Shown one piece after another: positions 13,401 through 23,196 of a stretch of DNA of 64,000 nt. The stretch spans positions 13,162,744 through 13,226,743 of the forward strand of contig NC_060248.1 in the NCBI RefSeq assembly GCF_921293095.1. Direction: 5' to 3'. Source of the stretch: Ischnura elegans. Taxonomy: Eukaryota; Arthropoda; Insecta; Odonata; Coenagrionidae. The notes under the pieces are model-generated. The model made no database searches, was not told the DNA's origin, and was given only the letters and a program-made list of their open reading frames with translations. Numbering within the stretch: the stretch's first letter is position 1; each line of letters opens with the position of its first letter. The translations under genes were made by a program, and so were the position numbers.

Positions 13401-15842
13401 TAAGAAGCTCCTTCGACTTCCTAAAACGATGTTGACGTCACCTGGAATTCTATTCTTTGCTTTTGAATCATACTTGAGCCAAGAGTGTTATACATTTTGA
13501 TTCTGTTGTCTTGCCTGACATTCCACTCTTCAATGCAGCTGTAATAATTCTACTCAGGCAAGAGCGTGATTTTAACAAGCACAGAGAAGAAAGGTTATTT
13601 AAGGAAGCAGTAAAAATATTGGTATTTCCTATTTCATACCCTACCATAAGCAGCAAAATAAAGAATTTTTAGCCCTTAAGCCTTAACCAAATAAATAGAG
13701 CTATGAAAACAACTCGCAAAAGATTGAAAAAAGATAGAACATTAATGAGGGGTCAAAATGGAGCCTTCCACATTCAACACTACATGAAGTCCTGGAAACT
13801 TCTAGAGTTAGTCATTTTTGCGGCAGTAACAAATTCCTATACGTATTTATCTTTTGGCAAAATTTTCCTCTTATCTCTTTTTTCCTTTTTCTCTCTTTTC
13901 GTTTTTGTTACACTCAGAAACATAATAACAATCCAAAATGATATTCCCTGTATAGCTCTGAAAGATATCAATCTAGAATGTAGCTCGGAGTCTTTATCAG
14001 CTCCTACTACTAATCACTCAGCAGTTTAGGCAAACAAGTTTTTTTGGGTTTCCTTTGCACCACCTAATGTTGGCTAAGTCTTTCTGAACCAGAGATAAAA
14101 AGTATTCTGTGAATTAAGTTAATAAGTGTCACATTGCCACTAATTTGTGCTGCCCAAACAGGACTGCAACAAACTACCTACCTCACTGCTCTAACACAAT
14201 AAATCCCCACTCTTTCAATTATGATTTGTGCCTTTTTATTGCCCCTCTGGATTCTTTTTAATCATATTCTAATTTTCCTAACATCCAGTCCAGACTTTTA
14301 TTTCTTTCCCTAAATTCCATGACTGGTATGAAAACATGGTGGCTATTAGGAATCAAAGGGGGAAAAAACAAAGACCGCAATATTTTACTATGACACCAAA
14401 TAGAGTTCATTCACATGACCAAAGGCAAAAGAAATTTGAAAACAGGGTAGCAAATAATAACGGTCAAGGAGGCTGGGAAGTTGTATAGGCTTGTGGAAAG
14501 CAAATTGTATTCTTTTCAACTACTGAATATTCATTATGTAGAACATAATTTTGGTGGTTAACACAAAACTATATTTTTTCAATGTGCCATGAAATACAAA
14601 CAAGATATATCATTTAAAAAACATACTAAACTTTCACAATGGACAAAATAAAATCCTCCACTACCAGGTGTCTCTCCATCAAAACACTCAATGATTTTAT
14701 GAAAAATAAAACAAAGACAGGAAGAAATCAAGACTCAATTGGACTTGCTACAACCCTGATTTCCATAGTAAGTACCACCATTCGAGTGAATACTCACATT
14801 TTCCCACGTGACGACAGAATTTGCCGACCTCCCACCCTCCATTGTGTATGTCTTCCCAGTGCCCGTTTGTCCATAAGCAAAAACAGTGCAATTATAACCA
14901 TCCAGGACCTCCTTTATCAAAGGCTTCACCACTCGTCGGTAAACATCGATCTGCAAGCAAGATCAACAAATGCATATTACACTTATTATTAATATACTAG
15001 ATTACGAATGATAGAATCAAGGTAAATAATATGAGATTATGGTCATTGCTTACCTGCTTTGAAGCCATATTGAAAACATGATCAAAAGTAAATGTTTTCG
15101 ACGTTGAATGGCATGGCTTGTCTCTCACTAAAATTTCTTTTGGAGTTGGGCATTCTATCACATCTGGAAAACCCTTCGCTCTTTCCTGTTGGTTCTGAGG
15201 CCTAAAGAAACAATATATTCATAGAGCGACCAGTGAATCAGCTGAAAGACTAAATCTAAAACATGGCCCAAGTACGGGGCTTAAACGACTGCCACCATAA
15301 TACCAGACTTTTCGGTAGATTCTATTACTAGCTACAGTAACTTATTTATCCTTCAAAATATTATGCTTCGTAAGTACATATAATACACGATAATCAAGGG
15401 GAACACCTTGCATCCCAATGAATGACAGCGTAATAACTATCGGGGGCCACGTTCAAAATTGTAACCGGCACACGACACGGCAGAGGGTCACGGTAAAGGA
15501 TTTAATAATAGACGACCAACGTATCATATTGAATTCGAATAAACTGGCGTGAATTGTCATAAGCGGTCCCGAAAACATCATTGACACATCAACAGCATTA
15601 TTACTATACACAAAAACCTCGAACTAGACAAAGTTAGAATCCGGTGTAGATACGTGCAAAGGCTAACCTTTTAGGAAGGGCATTCTTTCATACTCATTTC
15701 CAAGTGCAATAACACAAATAAACATGTCTCGTTCACTTTAAGTTAGCTTAATTAACAAATGATGAACATATTGTCACTCCAAAACTTACCTCACCCTGAC
15801 GAACACTTGAATATTTTGGTTTTCTTTTTGTGGTTTCCCCAT
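4240..15842 (-). CDS. KIF11: Kinesin-5 (Eg5/Klp61F-type) motor, seven exons, 3' part not found
   Basis: Plus-end-directed mitotic kinesin; the family forms homotetramers that slide antiparallel spindle microtubules. Exons join as 15842-15790, 15201-15054, 14950-14798, 6121-5964, 5884-5735, 5644-5408 and 4432-4240. They give 364 codons with all phases matching and GT-AG introns. The start ATG opens [19 protein letters not shown], the usual beta-1 strand. Seen directly: P-loop GQTGTGKT at about residues 94-101, switch I NATSSRSH at 217-224, switch II DLAGSE at 253-258, and a neck linker region ending [11 protein letters not shown]. The kinesin-5 class is indicated by [20 protein letters not shown] and [17 protein letters not shown]. 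The stalk, coiled coil and BimC tail (usually about 650-700 further residues) are not visible between 4240 and the left edge. Reading through the last donor adds 14 codons and then a stop. The 3' part may lie beyond a long intron, or this may be a truncated copy. Confidence 0.93.
4433..5407 (-). other. KIF11 intron 6
   Basis: AT-rich intron of 975 bp. I see no embedded gene or bounded transposon. Confidence 0.7.
5408..5644 (-). CDS. KIF11: KIF11 coding exon 6 (switch II)
   Basis: Acceptor CTTTGCAG and donor GTATGC. Encodes the rest of switch I (SRSH), [14 protein letters not shown], and [11 protein letters not shown] up to a split Arg codon. Confidence 0.96.
5735..5884 (-). CDS. KIF11: KIF11 coding exon 5
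   Basis: Acceptor CACTGTAG and donor GTAGCA. Runs from [20 protein letters not shown] to the first half of switch I (NATS). The exon 5/6 boundary cuts the switch I SSRSH motif. Confidence 0.95.
5964..6121 (-). CDS. KIF11: KIF11 coding exon 4
   Basis: Acceptor TTTAATAG and donor GTAAGC. Begins [11 protein letters not shown], matching the family sequence directly after loop 5, and includes [14 protein letters not shown]. The intron before it is 8.7 kb and TE-rich. Confidence 0.95.
7113..8975. mobile_element. PIF/Harbinger-like non-coding DNA transposon, 1.86 kb, TTA duplication
   Basis: Inverted ends GGGTGCGATTCATAGACG are flanked on both sides by TTA (7110-7112 and 8976-8978), the three-base TWA-type target typical of PIF/Harbinger. 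Both ends carry dense CTTTAG/CTAAAG palindromes: 7133-7147, 7150-7168 and a perfect 14-mer at 8896-8909. No transposase is recognised, so it is probably non-autonomous. It lies in KIF11 intron 3. Confidence 0.8.
9722..12306 (+). mobile_element. piggyBac-type element with decayed transposase (family 1)
   Basis: Flanked by TTAA (9718-9721 and 12307-12310) with ends CCCTTAAACGGC and CCCTTAAACAGC. Transposase remnants run on the plus strand in broken frames: a region with [18 protein letters not shown] and KHDES (10815-11117), IMLDNLL near 11250, GYKRTGTV near 11355, and a Cys-rich C-terminus with [12 protein letters not shown] near 11770-11805. Subterminal palindromes GTGCCCATATGGGCAC are perfect at 9738-9753 and 12159-12174, with a degenerate copy at 10110-10125. 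Confidence 0.85.
10815..11808 (+). pseudogene. piggyBac transposase, frameshifted
   Basis: The family uses an RNase-H-like DDD core and a C-terminal Cys/His domain, and excises precisely at TTAA. Recognisable pieces are in order but in different frames with stops between them, so the copy cannot make a full protein. The Asp of the DES motif and the Asp of the MLDN motif are kept. Confidence 0.75.
12921..14797 (-). other. KIF11 intron 3, proximal part
   Basis: No exon is recognised. A CAGGGTGTCC motif at about 13178-13187 looks like one transposon end, but I found no partner. Confidence 0.6.
14798..14950 (-). CDS. KIF11: KIF11 coding exon 3 (P-loop)
   Basis: Acceptor CTTGCAG and donor GTGAGT. 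Phase 0 at both ends, 51 codons, with the nucleotide-binding P-loop GQTGTGKT and the following loop-5 region [10 protein letters not shown]. Confidence 0.95.
15054..15201 (-). CDS. KIF11: KIF11 coding exon 2
   Basis: Acceptor TTTCTTTAG and donor GTAAGC. Completes the split Arg codon, then encodes the beta-1 to alpha-1 region ending [14 protein letters not shown]. Confidence 0.92.
15790..15842 (-). CDS. KIF11: KIF11 coding exon 1
   Basis: Holds the start codon (15842-15840) and 17 full codons, ending in phase 2 (AG) before a GTAAGT donor. The upstream 5' UTR boundary is not determined. Confidence 0.85.
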
Positions 15843-17532
15843 TATTTTCTCTTATGCTGGGACACAGATGCGAGCTGATCAATTCACAGATATTTATTAA
15901 TTTCAAAGGCAGGCGTAAATTCTAGAACAGATTCACACACTACCCATTGGTGTTACTAATATCGCGACTAGCAAAAATAAGAAATGCTACAGAGTTCAGT
16001 TAGGTATGAATATCCTGATGCACACGGCCACTAAAACAAATATAGCCGGTAAATAGAAATATCTATCTTCGAAACCCTAACATCTGCCTTCACAAATACA
16101 CACGATCCACACAACAACAACCCGCTTGACACACAACCGAAATTTCACGATTTTGAATTATTTCAAACGTCGTCCAATCAGAACGCATAGGACAATTGGA
16201 CCGCGCCGGACCGCACCACAGGCTAGCGGAACAAGGGCGGCAGCGCAGTGATCGTTCCAAACGTTCCAAAAGCGTTTTAAACGTTTAAAAAAAAAGCGTT
16301 TAACCTCTTTCCAATACCCGTAAACGTTCGCAGTAAATACATCGTTAATTTTGCTCAAACCCGAGGATTTAGGAGCATTCTAAATGCACGCTGCAATTAT
16401 GAATGTAATCGATATAATGGAAATTTATTATATTTGACAAGAAATGCCTATTTAAGCTTTAAAACGATATGTTTGTCTATCTTTCTCAGACCGTTTGTCC
16501 TCAGCGTACCGGCTTTGTAATTGCCTCTTTAACTGTTCTTTCGCTGTTTAACTGTTCGTCGAAGTAATAACTATTTCAACACGCCATTGTTTCATATAAC
16601 GTAAATTTTATTGTTAATCTATAATTATTCGCTCAAAGACATAGATATTACTAATAATTTCACAGAAGGAGAAATGAAAGACATAGTAGCATGTATAACG
16701 CAAACCTGGACGAAGATAATGGTCAAGGATATTATAATTTGGTGAAAAATGGTTTATTTAGCTAATGGAAGCAAGAAATCAGAGATTTTATCTCTTTCTT
16801 TCGCCTTCTGAGAATTTATGTCGAGGTATAATCAGTATAACTACACAAATGCAGCATGACTGTGGTTTTGAGAATGAATGAAATAGTATAAATATATAAT
16901 GTGATATTCCTTGGTGAATATAGTGGGAAATTCTTGTAATTGTGCTCATGTTACATTTCCATCAGTTAAATTAAAGGAGTCCGACCTTCCATAGAAGGAG
17001 AAATCCGTTTTCGGGCGGGCGGGTCGCAATGTCGCGCCCACTGGTTTCACCTGCCATCGATAAAAGGATAGAAGAAAGATGAGTGGAATGCAACTCTAAT
17101 AGGAGTATTAACTAATTGGCTTTTGGTAGAGATGGTGGTAGCCCTTACTCGGGTAAGAGGCCGATATGCCTTCACGGATTATCTGTTTTATTTGAGCCGC
17201 ATAAGTCAGACTGCGCGGTAATTAAGAGGATTTAGATGCTATCGCCGTCTACCAACTAAAAAATAAACTACTATTACAGGATCTGCGAGTGAAGCAATTC
17301 TATGTAATGTCTCTTCTTGGGTTTCTGCTTGTCTTTTACCATAACCTCTATGTCCTTAAATACCATAAACCACCTTTAAGCTATCTTTTGTCTTTCGACC
17401 CGTTTCGACCTTTGTATCGTTGCATACGATAAAGTAATCCTAATAAATATTCTTTCTTCCTCTAGCTCCGCGTAGGCGAATCTACTGGAAATCTGTTTAT
17501 ATTTTTAGCTCTCTTCATCCTTCTTAGTAAAA
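15843..17532. other. Head-to-head intergenic region, kinesin-5 / SUCLG1
   Basis: A gap of 1.69 kb between the two divergent start codons. It is CpG-richer around 16.14-16.36 kb and 17.0-17.08 kb and must contain both 5' UTRs and promoters. A stretch CTTCCTCTAG at about 17457-17466 could be an acceptor for a 5' UTR exon of SUCLG1. No coding sequence is seen. Confidence 0.6.
16152..16199 (-). promoter_or_regulatory. Candidate cell-cycle promoter motifs of kinesin-5
   Basis: Reading on the minus strand, about 310-360 bp upstream of the start codon, there is CCAAT (16199-16195), ATTGG (16178-16174, an inverted CCAAT) and TTTGAA (16167-16162). TTTGAA is the CHR consensus used by MuvB/DREAM complexes at G2/M genes, and CCAAT boxes commonly accompany CHR sites. 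Kinesin-5 is a G2/M gene in animals. The motifs are short, so function is inference. Confidence 0.35.
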
Positions 17533-17569
17533 ATGGCATCCTCTATGAGAATAATGTTTAGAATTGGAG
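17533..17569 (+). CDS. SUCLG1: SUCLG1 coding exon 1
   Basis: Start codon and the first 12 codons of the mitochondrial presequence, phase 1, donor GTATTG. The first in-frame ATG giving a basic presequence was chosen. Confidence 0.85.
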
Positions 17570-20500
17570 GTATTGTTTACTTTACTTGTGCATCGTATAC
17601 TATCATTTACTTCATAGTGTAAAAAATTTCAGTTGATAACGTGACTATTTTCTTGTAAATGAGTTTTTTGTTCGACCTCTTTGTTTTTCTCTTTTTCTAG
17701 TTCCGAAAATAGGTAATGTCCGGACTAATTACACGTCTACGAGACCTAATATTAGATTGACTGGATCTACTAAAGTTATTTGTCAAGGCTTTACTGGTAA
17801 GCAGGGAACCTTTCATAGTAAACAAGCAATCGAATATGGAACCAAGATGGTTGGAGGTGTATCTCCTGGGAAAGGGGGAAAAAAACACCTTGATCTCCCC
17901 GTGTTTAATTCTGTGAAAGAGGTAATAGATATGGAATTAACTCCTGTTATTCATTGAACGATATTCTGATCCATGAACCGTACGTATTTTTTCTGTGGTG
18001 CAGTCAGTCATAGTCTTCTTGTCATTTATTAATTTACCAGGCAAGGGAAGCCACCGGTGCTGAAGCTACTGCAATATATGTTCCTCCACCAGGGGCGGCT
18101 GCTGCTATATTAGAAGCAATTGATGCAGAAATGCCTCTGATTGTTTGTATTACTGAAGGCATTCCTCAACATGACATGGTCCGAGTTAAGCACAAGCTTG
18201 TAAGGCAATCTAAATCTCGCCTTATTGGACCCAACTGCCCTGGGATTATTGCGCCTGAGCAGGTAATATCCCTAATTATTATATTCATAGAAGGAATGCG
18301 GTTACAGTTGAAGGCGTTACTTTATTTACTCTTTTGCTCAATATAATATACTCGTTTTGATTAAAATGGTACGTAGATAAATTCGTCTGTGCAGGTCTTA
18401 TCTTAGAGCTGAGGATGATAGATTTTGATGTGGTTGTAATTATGAGAGAGAGTTCATTACGGATTTCTCTCGACTTTCTCGATGAATGTCCGTTATTCAG
18501 TTAATATTCTAATATTTTGGTCTAATGTAAGTTGCCTAATGTTAATTACAGTGTAAAATTGGCATCATGCCTGCCCACATTCACCAAAAGGGTTGCGTTG
18601 GTATTGTATCACGTTCGGGAACATTAACCTACGAAGCGGTTCAGCAAACAACCCAGGTAACATTTATTTGTCAATCCATTGCCTCACCTGAGTGTCAATC
18701 GACACGTACGCATTGAGATAGTTTTGTTTCATGTGAACAGGTTGGACTGGGTCAAACCATGTGTGTGGGAATTGGTGGCGACCCTTTCAATGGTACAGAC
18801 TTTATTGACTGCCTCGAATGTTTCTTGGAGGACCCAGAAACAAAAGCTATTGTGATGATTGGAGAGATTGGTGGCGTGGCCGAGGAAAGTGCTGCGGAAT
18901 ACCTCATGAAGCATAACTCGGTGGGTTGACAACACATCCTCCCCAAAATGGCTGAGGCCCAATCAGATCCCATTGGTAGAGAAAGAGGTGCTAACCCATG
19001 TCAAGCATGACTGCTCTTTATATGTATGGTCTCCATTGTAATGCTTTGCAGGGCCCAAAGGCCAAGCCAGTGGTGTCGTTCATTGCTGGGCTGACGGCTC
19101 CACCTGGACGGCGGATGGGCCATGCTGGCGCCATCATCTCTGGAGGCAAAGGCGGTGCTGCCGACAAGATTGCGGCTCTTGAAAAGGTATGGATGAGGTC
19201 TCCACTGGGATGCTATTTATTCAATTTCAAATGATCACAATTCAATTCATTCTTATGCATTGCTCAAGTGGAGTGTCTTGGAGCTGCAGTTAATCGATTT
19301 CAATGAAGTACTGTGGAACAGTAAGCTTTCTCAGGTCCATCAAGGGTCAATGAAGGAAATAACAGATTAAACTAAAGCAAGTCGTTTGTTGTTCTGCACC
19401 AACCACAGCCAGCCCATACACTTTCTTTCTTTTGACTACCTCATTGGAATGCTCCATATTTTGCAGCTTGCCCTCGACTCAACCTCAGCAAGCACTTGTC
19501 CACTATTGAATCTTTCATTCTCGTATCCCAAAGGCAGCAAACCCTTTTAACAGACCCATCATGCACTGGCAGCCTTGGGACCAAATGTTTTATTGGAATT
19601 ACAGAAAAATCACCTGGAGATGGATAAGATAATTAGAGGTTTTTACCTAACAACCATCTCCCTTGAAATGTTGTGATTATTCATGCAGGAAAAAATTGTA
19701 CTTTTGATTTTGGGTCACCTAAGCTTTGACTCCTGAAGGCTATTTTTTATGCTTTCAAAAGTCTTTGGCAATTGAAACCACCTCATATACACATCACATC
19801 AGTGGCATAACTATGGGGGCGGGGGGGGGAAGGGGAAATGAGGGGATAGATCCCCCCCCCCCCCCCCAAAGCCTCAGAGAAATAAATGAATTATTTAAAA
19901 CTACTGTCTAGTTTTGACATTTAATAGCTGCATCTGCTTAGAGTTGAATTTTTAGTGTCAAAATGATGTAAAATATATTTCCAGACATGTCATTTTTCAA
20001 AAATTTTCCCGGACCCCGTTGCCTTGGGGGGGTTCACTACCATAGGCCATCCCATCGCCCCAAAGCATATCCCTAGTTACGCCACTGCATCACATTAAAT
20101 TACCTTAATTTTCTTCTGCTCTTTTATTAGTAAGGTTTGGGTTCTTGGTTTAAGTCCTTTATACATTGGAAAATAATAGATTGGAAATTAGAAAAGGTTA
20201 CGAAAAGGTAAAATATGCAATTTTAGACAGTATCAAATTGAACTAATTTCTACTTAAAAGATCCTCTATGAAAGTATTCTCCCGGTCGAGGTAGGTTTAC
20301 ATGGAGCATTTTCTTGTCATCCTCTTTCATATTGTCTAAAAATTCTATTCCCTTCCTTTCCCTTTCATTCTCACCCAGCATTCTTCCTTGAACAATGTTT
20401 TCAACATGCCCTCTCTGCTCAGATCTCACCAAACCTTCAGTCTCCTCCATATCTCATTGAGAAGCTGCCTCTCCGAATCCACCATGTTCAGCTCTTCGTT

Positions 20501-22147
20501 GTTCCTCTTTCACTCCATCCACTTCACCTTCTCCATTCTTCTCTATACCCACATCATGAATGCCTCCAGTCTTTTCTTGTCATACTCCATAAGTGTCCAT
20601 GTCTCCATACCATAAAGGGCTACACTCCAGACCAGAGTCTTTGTTTGCCTTTGCAATGAGTCTTTCCTTTGCTTTTGCAATTCTCTCTGTGATGTCCTTA
20701 CTACCATATGTTTTCTACTAATGTGCTGCCCAAATAGTTGAATTGCTCTACCTGCTCGAGTTTTTGTCCATCTAGCTTTATGTTCACTTATTTCATCCAT
20801 CTACTCTGAACACCATCCTGCTCGTTTAGCATCCTTCCATCTTTTCCTTTAATTTTTGACATGGCTTGCCCTCTTCTGTTGTCTGATAGCAACTTAAGCT
20901 TGTCATAGACTTCACCGACCCCTTAATCAATGAATCAAATTGACTTATTTAAGTGCACAGGCACTGGCCACGGTGATGACTTTATGGGAGTGACCTGCTG
21001 GCCGTCATTAGGGAGTCACCCGCTGGCCACTTTGATTATTCCAGTTGTAATCTTATCCCATAATTCCTCTATCATTTGCCTATCTCCAATCTCCTGGATA
21101 CACTCCTCTTCTAATTTCTGGATTTCTTTCCTTGTTAGTCCCCTTCAGAGCTGCTATGTTCCATTTCCTTGCCTTGCTGTTTGTTTGGGCATTATGAATA
21201 CGGCCTAAAATAATGCATTACAGAAATTATTGCTCTAGTGATTGAGTCCATAACAACACACTATTTTCAGCCTTTATTGTAAATTATGCTCAGAAAAAGT
21301 TTTCAAAATATTTTTTATGCAAATAAATGCAGTACTGATTCTGGCTTTGGTTCTGGTATGTACTTAGCTCAAGAACCATTGGAACCAAACCAATCCATCC
21401 CTACTTGTGAACAATAGAGCAGATGCATAAAATATAAATTTTCTTTGAATTCTTCACATTATTATTTCTCAAAATGCTAATTGGTAATTATGGCAGCTTT
21501 TGAAATGAAGAGACCATTTTTTTTTCAATCCATTACATGCAACTCGAGCGATTCCTGGTAAAAAATAGCCCATTTTAAACCTTTCACGAATGAGTTGATT
21601 GCATCTCAACTTATGCCATCCATGTACTTATCACAGCTACTCAATGTCTTCACATGTTTCTTTGTTGTTTACAATTTGAAAATGACTCCTTCCTTCAATG
21701 AACAATGGATCTCTTAAATTAGTTAATGTGGCAAAATGACATTCACCAACTCATGAAAAGTGGCGGCAATTTTGAAGTATTTTTTATTTTAGAATTTTAT
21801 AAGTATGGCTGAATGAGGAAGATTTGTTTAGTCTTAAACTATATTTCCCTTCTATCTACCAATTTTTTAAAATTATTACTATATTGGGTCTGGGTTAATG
21901 ACCCCATTTTGTGCATACTTCTCAGATTTGAATTTATGCCCCAAAAAAGCCTTGAAAGAGGTGAAAAAGCGTATTTATTTGTGTGTTTGAAGCATGACAT
22001 TTAGGTGTTTGTTTATTTGACTTGTGTTGCTGATGACTGAATTCCTCTTTTCTTGCGCGGTTGTAGGCTGAAGTTGCGGTGACCAGGAGTCCTGCTCAGA
22101 TTGGGAGCACGTTGTTGAAAGAGATGAGGAAACGAGGCGTTGCTTAA
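17533..22147 (+). CDS. SUCLG1: Succinyl-CoA ligase alpha subunit, mitochondrial, complete
   Basis: The alpha subunit of the mitochondrial TCA-cycle enzyme that converts succinyl-CoA to succinate with ATP or GTP formation; it pairs with an ATP- or GTP-specific beta subunit. Exons join as 17533-17569, 17701-17921, 18041-18262, 18552-18656, 18741-18920, 19052-19186 and 22067-22147. This is 981 nt, 326 residues plus stop, the normal length. The N-terminus ([20 protein letters not shown]) is Arg-rich without acidic residues, as expected for a matrix-targeting peptide. The CoA-binding Rossmann part is marked by [20 protein letters not shown] and [20 protein letters not shown] follows, and [19 protein letters not shown] holds the His (about residue 279) that is phosphorylated in catalysis. 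All key motifs are intact. The last intron (2.9 kb) contains a hAT MITE and a LINE remnant. Confidence 0.97.
17701..17921 (+). CDS. SUCLG1: SUCLG1 coding exon 2
   Basis: Acceptor TTTTTCTAG, donor GTAATA. Encodes VPKIGNVR through the CoA-binding [15 protein letters not shown] motif to FNSVKE. Confidence 0.96.
18041..18262 (+). CDS. SUCLG1: SUCLG1 coding exon 3
   Basis: Acceptor TTTACCAG, donor GTAATA, 74 codons in phase 0. Contains [25 protein letters not shown] and [14 protein letters not shown]. Confidence 0.97.
18552..18656 (+). CDS. SUCLG1: SUCLG1 coding exon 4
   Basis: Acceptor TTAATTACAG, donor GTAACA, 35 codons: [14 protein letters not shown] through [16 protein letters not shown]. 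Confidence 0.97.
18741..18920 (+). CDS. SUCLG1: SUCLG1 coding exon 5
   Basis: Acceptor GTGAACAG, donor GTGGGT, 60 codons: [20 protein letters not shown], then [20 protein letters not shown]. Confidence 0.97.
19052..19186 (+). CDS. SUCLG1: SUCLG1 coding exon 6 (active-site His)
   Basis: Acceptor GCTTTGCAG, donor GTATGG, 45 codons. Contains [20 protein letters not shown] with the phosphohistidine. Confidence 0.97.
19800..20087. mobile_element. hAT-type MITE, 288 bp, with perfect 8-bp duplication
   Basis: Ends CAGTGGCATAACTA and CAGTGGCGTAACTA (minus strand) are flanked by the identical 8-mer CATCACAT (19792-19799 and 20088-20095). Inside are a G-rich run (19815-19829) and 16 Cs (19852-19867). 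Non-coding. It lies in SUCLG1 intron 6. Confidence 0.88.
20250..21210 (-). pseudogene. LINE open reading frame remnant, reverse-transcriptase core deleted
   Basis: Minus-strand fragments match the order of endonuclease/reverse-transcriptase LINEs: [13 protein letters not shown]-like sequence (near 21150), a pre-RT piece ending QSRWM (near 20805), then directly the post-[13 protein letters not shown] and [16 protein letters not shown] pieces (20590-20760), and a GHV-containing tail (near 20400). The catalytic core between the pre- and post-RT pieces is missing. Broken by stops and shifts. Confidence 0.7.
22067..22147 (+). CDS. SUCLG1: SUCLG1 coding exon 7 and stop
   Basis: Acceptor [30 protein letters not shown], then a basic end and TAA at 22145-22147. 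Confidence 0.96.
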   Translation, partial: AEVAVTRSPAQIGSTLLKEMRKRGVA

Positions 22148-22528
22148 ACATTTCCTCAAGAATCATTGCTTTTAACCTGTGTGTGGATAGATTGTTGTTT
22201 TCCTCTGAAAATCTTTATTTCTTGATCTGGAAACAGTGCTAGCCATTTGTTATAATAATCGTGAAACAGTTCTGTATTTCTAAAGAACTACCCGCTTAGT
22301 ATTGATACGTTTAGCTGATTGGGAACTGATGAGGATTCTTTTCAGTGGTTACTAGTATTACCTCTGTTTTGCACTTGTAAATAATGTTTCCTTGAATATT
22401 GACTTATTCAAATGCCAATTGTTGTTATACAAACGTGATAAAAAGGTGAATTTCATAACATTATATATTATTTTAAATGGCATGAATGTTTTAAACCTGT
22501 GCTATATATAGGTAAAATATTCCCTCTC

Positions 22529-22534
22529 AATAAA
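22529..22534 (+). terminator. Candidate SUCLG1 polyadenylation signal
   Basis: AATAAA about 380 bp after the SUCLG1 stop, followed by T-rich sequence. It is the first perfect hexamer I see downstream on this strand. Confidence 0.5.
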
Positions 22535-23134
22535 TTGTAAAATCATTGCAAATTAAATGGTTAATTTTGTTACATGAAATATTTCAACTGTTTTGAACTA
22601 TGTAGTTATTTTTTATTCCTTCAAACGTCCATTAACCCATGTTCAACCATTAGATCCCCAAACCCAATGTCAGTGTGAACATTTTCATTGTTCCGGATTT
22701 ATAACTTCTTATCAGCCTAATTAATTATACTCCAACATGAAAACTGTAATAATATAAATTTCACTCAAGTTTCATGACCTTTTATGGACTAAATGTTGTG
22801 GAATATGTAACTACTGAGGTAAAGGATTTTGGCCTCTAATCCGGAAAATCTCTTTAAGTGGTTGCATATTAGATAATGTCTAGAAATTCATGGAATAATT
22901 TTGTAGAGAAAATTAAAACCAAGGTAAAATCATCCATGTTGAAGATGTCAAGTAGAGACATCTCGTTGTTACTCTTATGCCTACCTGTAACTTAGGCATT
23001 TGAAGATCATGTGGTTTCCTAATAGCAACTTAATCATTGTTTTGTTGACAACTCGCATATTATGCCAACTTAGGACCTGTCTGATTACAGTTTGGAAGAT
23101 GGACAAGCATGCACTGGGCAGTACAAAAACCATT

Positions 23135-23196
23135 CCAAGCAGGATTTGAGCCTGCTGTTTGGCAGGCAAGATCTAACACCATTACGACCAAAGTTG
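23135..23196 (-). repeat. tRNA-like (SINE head) remnant
   Basis: On the minus strand TGGTCGTAATGGTGTTAGAT resembles an A box and GGCTCAAATCC (23152-23142) a B box. The spacing and a Gly-like anticodon arm (TGCCTGCCAAACAGCAGG) fit a decayed tRNA-derived SINE rather than a working tRNA, since no acceptor stem is evident. Confidence 0.5.

Noticed and set aside
13703-14029. 108-codon plus-strand ORF
   Set aside because: Hydrophobic, low-complexity composition, no recognisable domain; lies in KIF11 intron 3. Likely chance.
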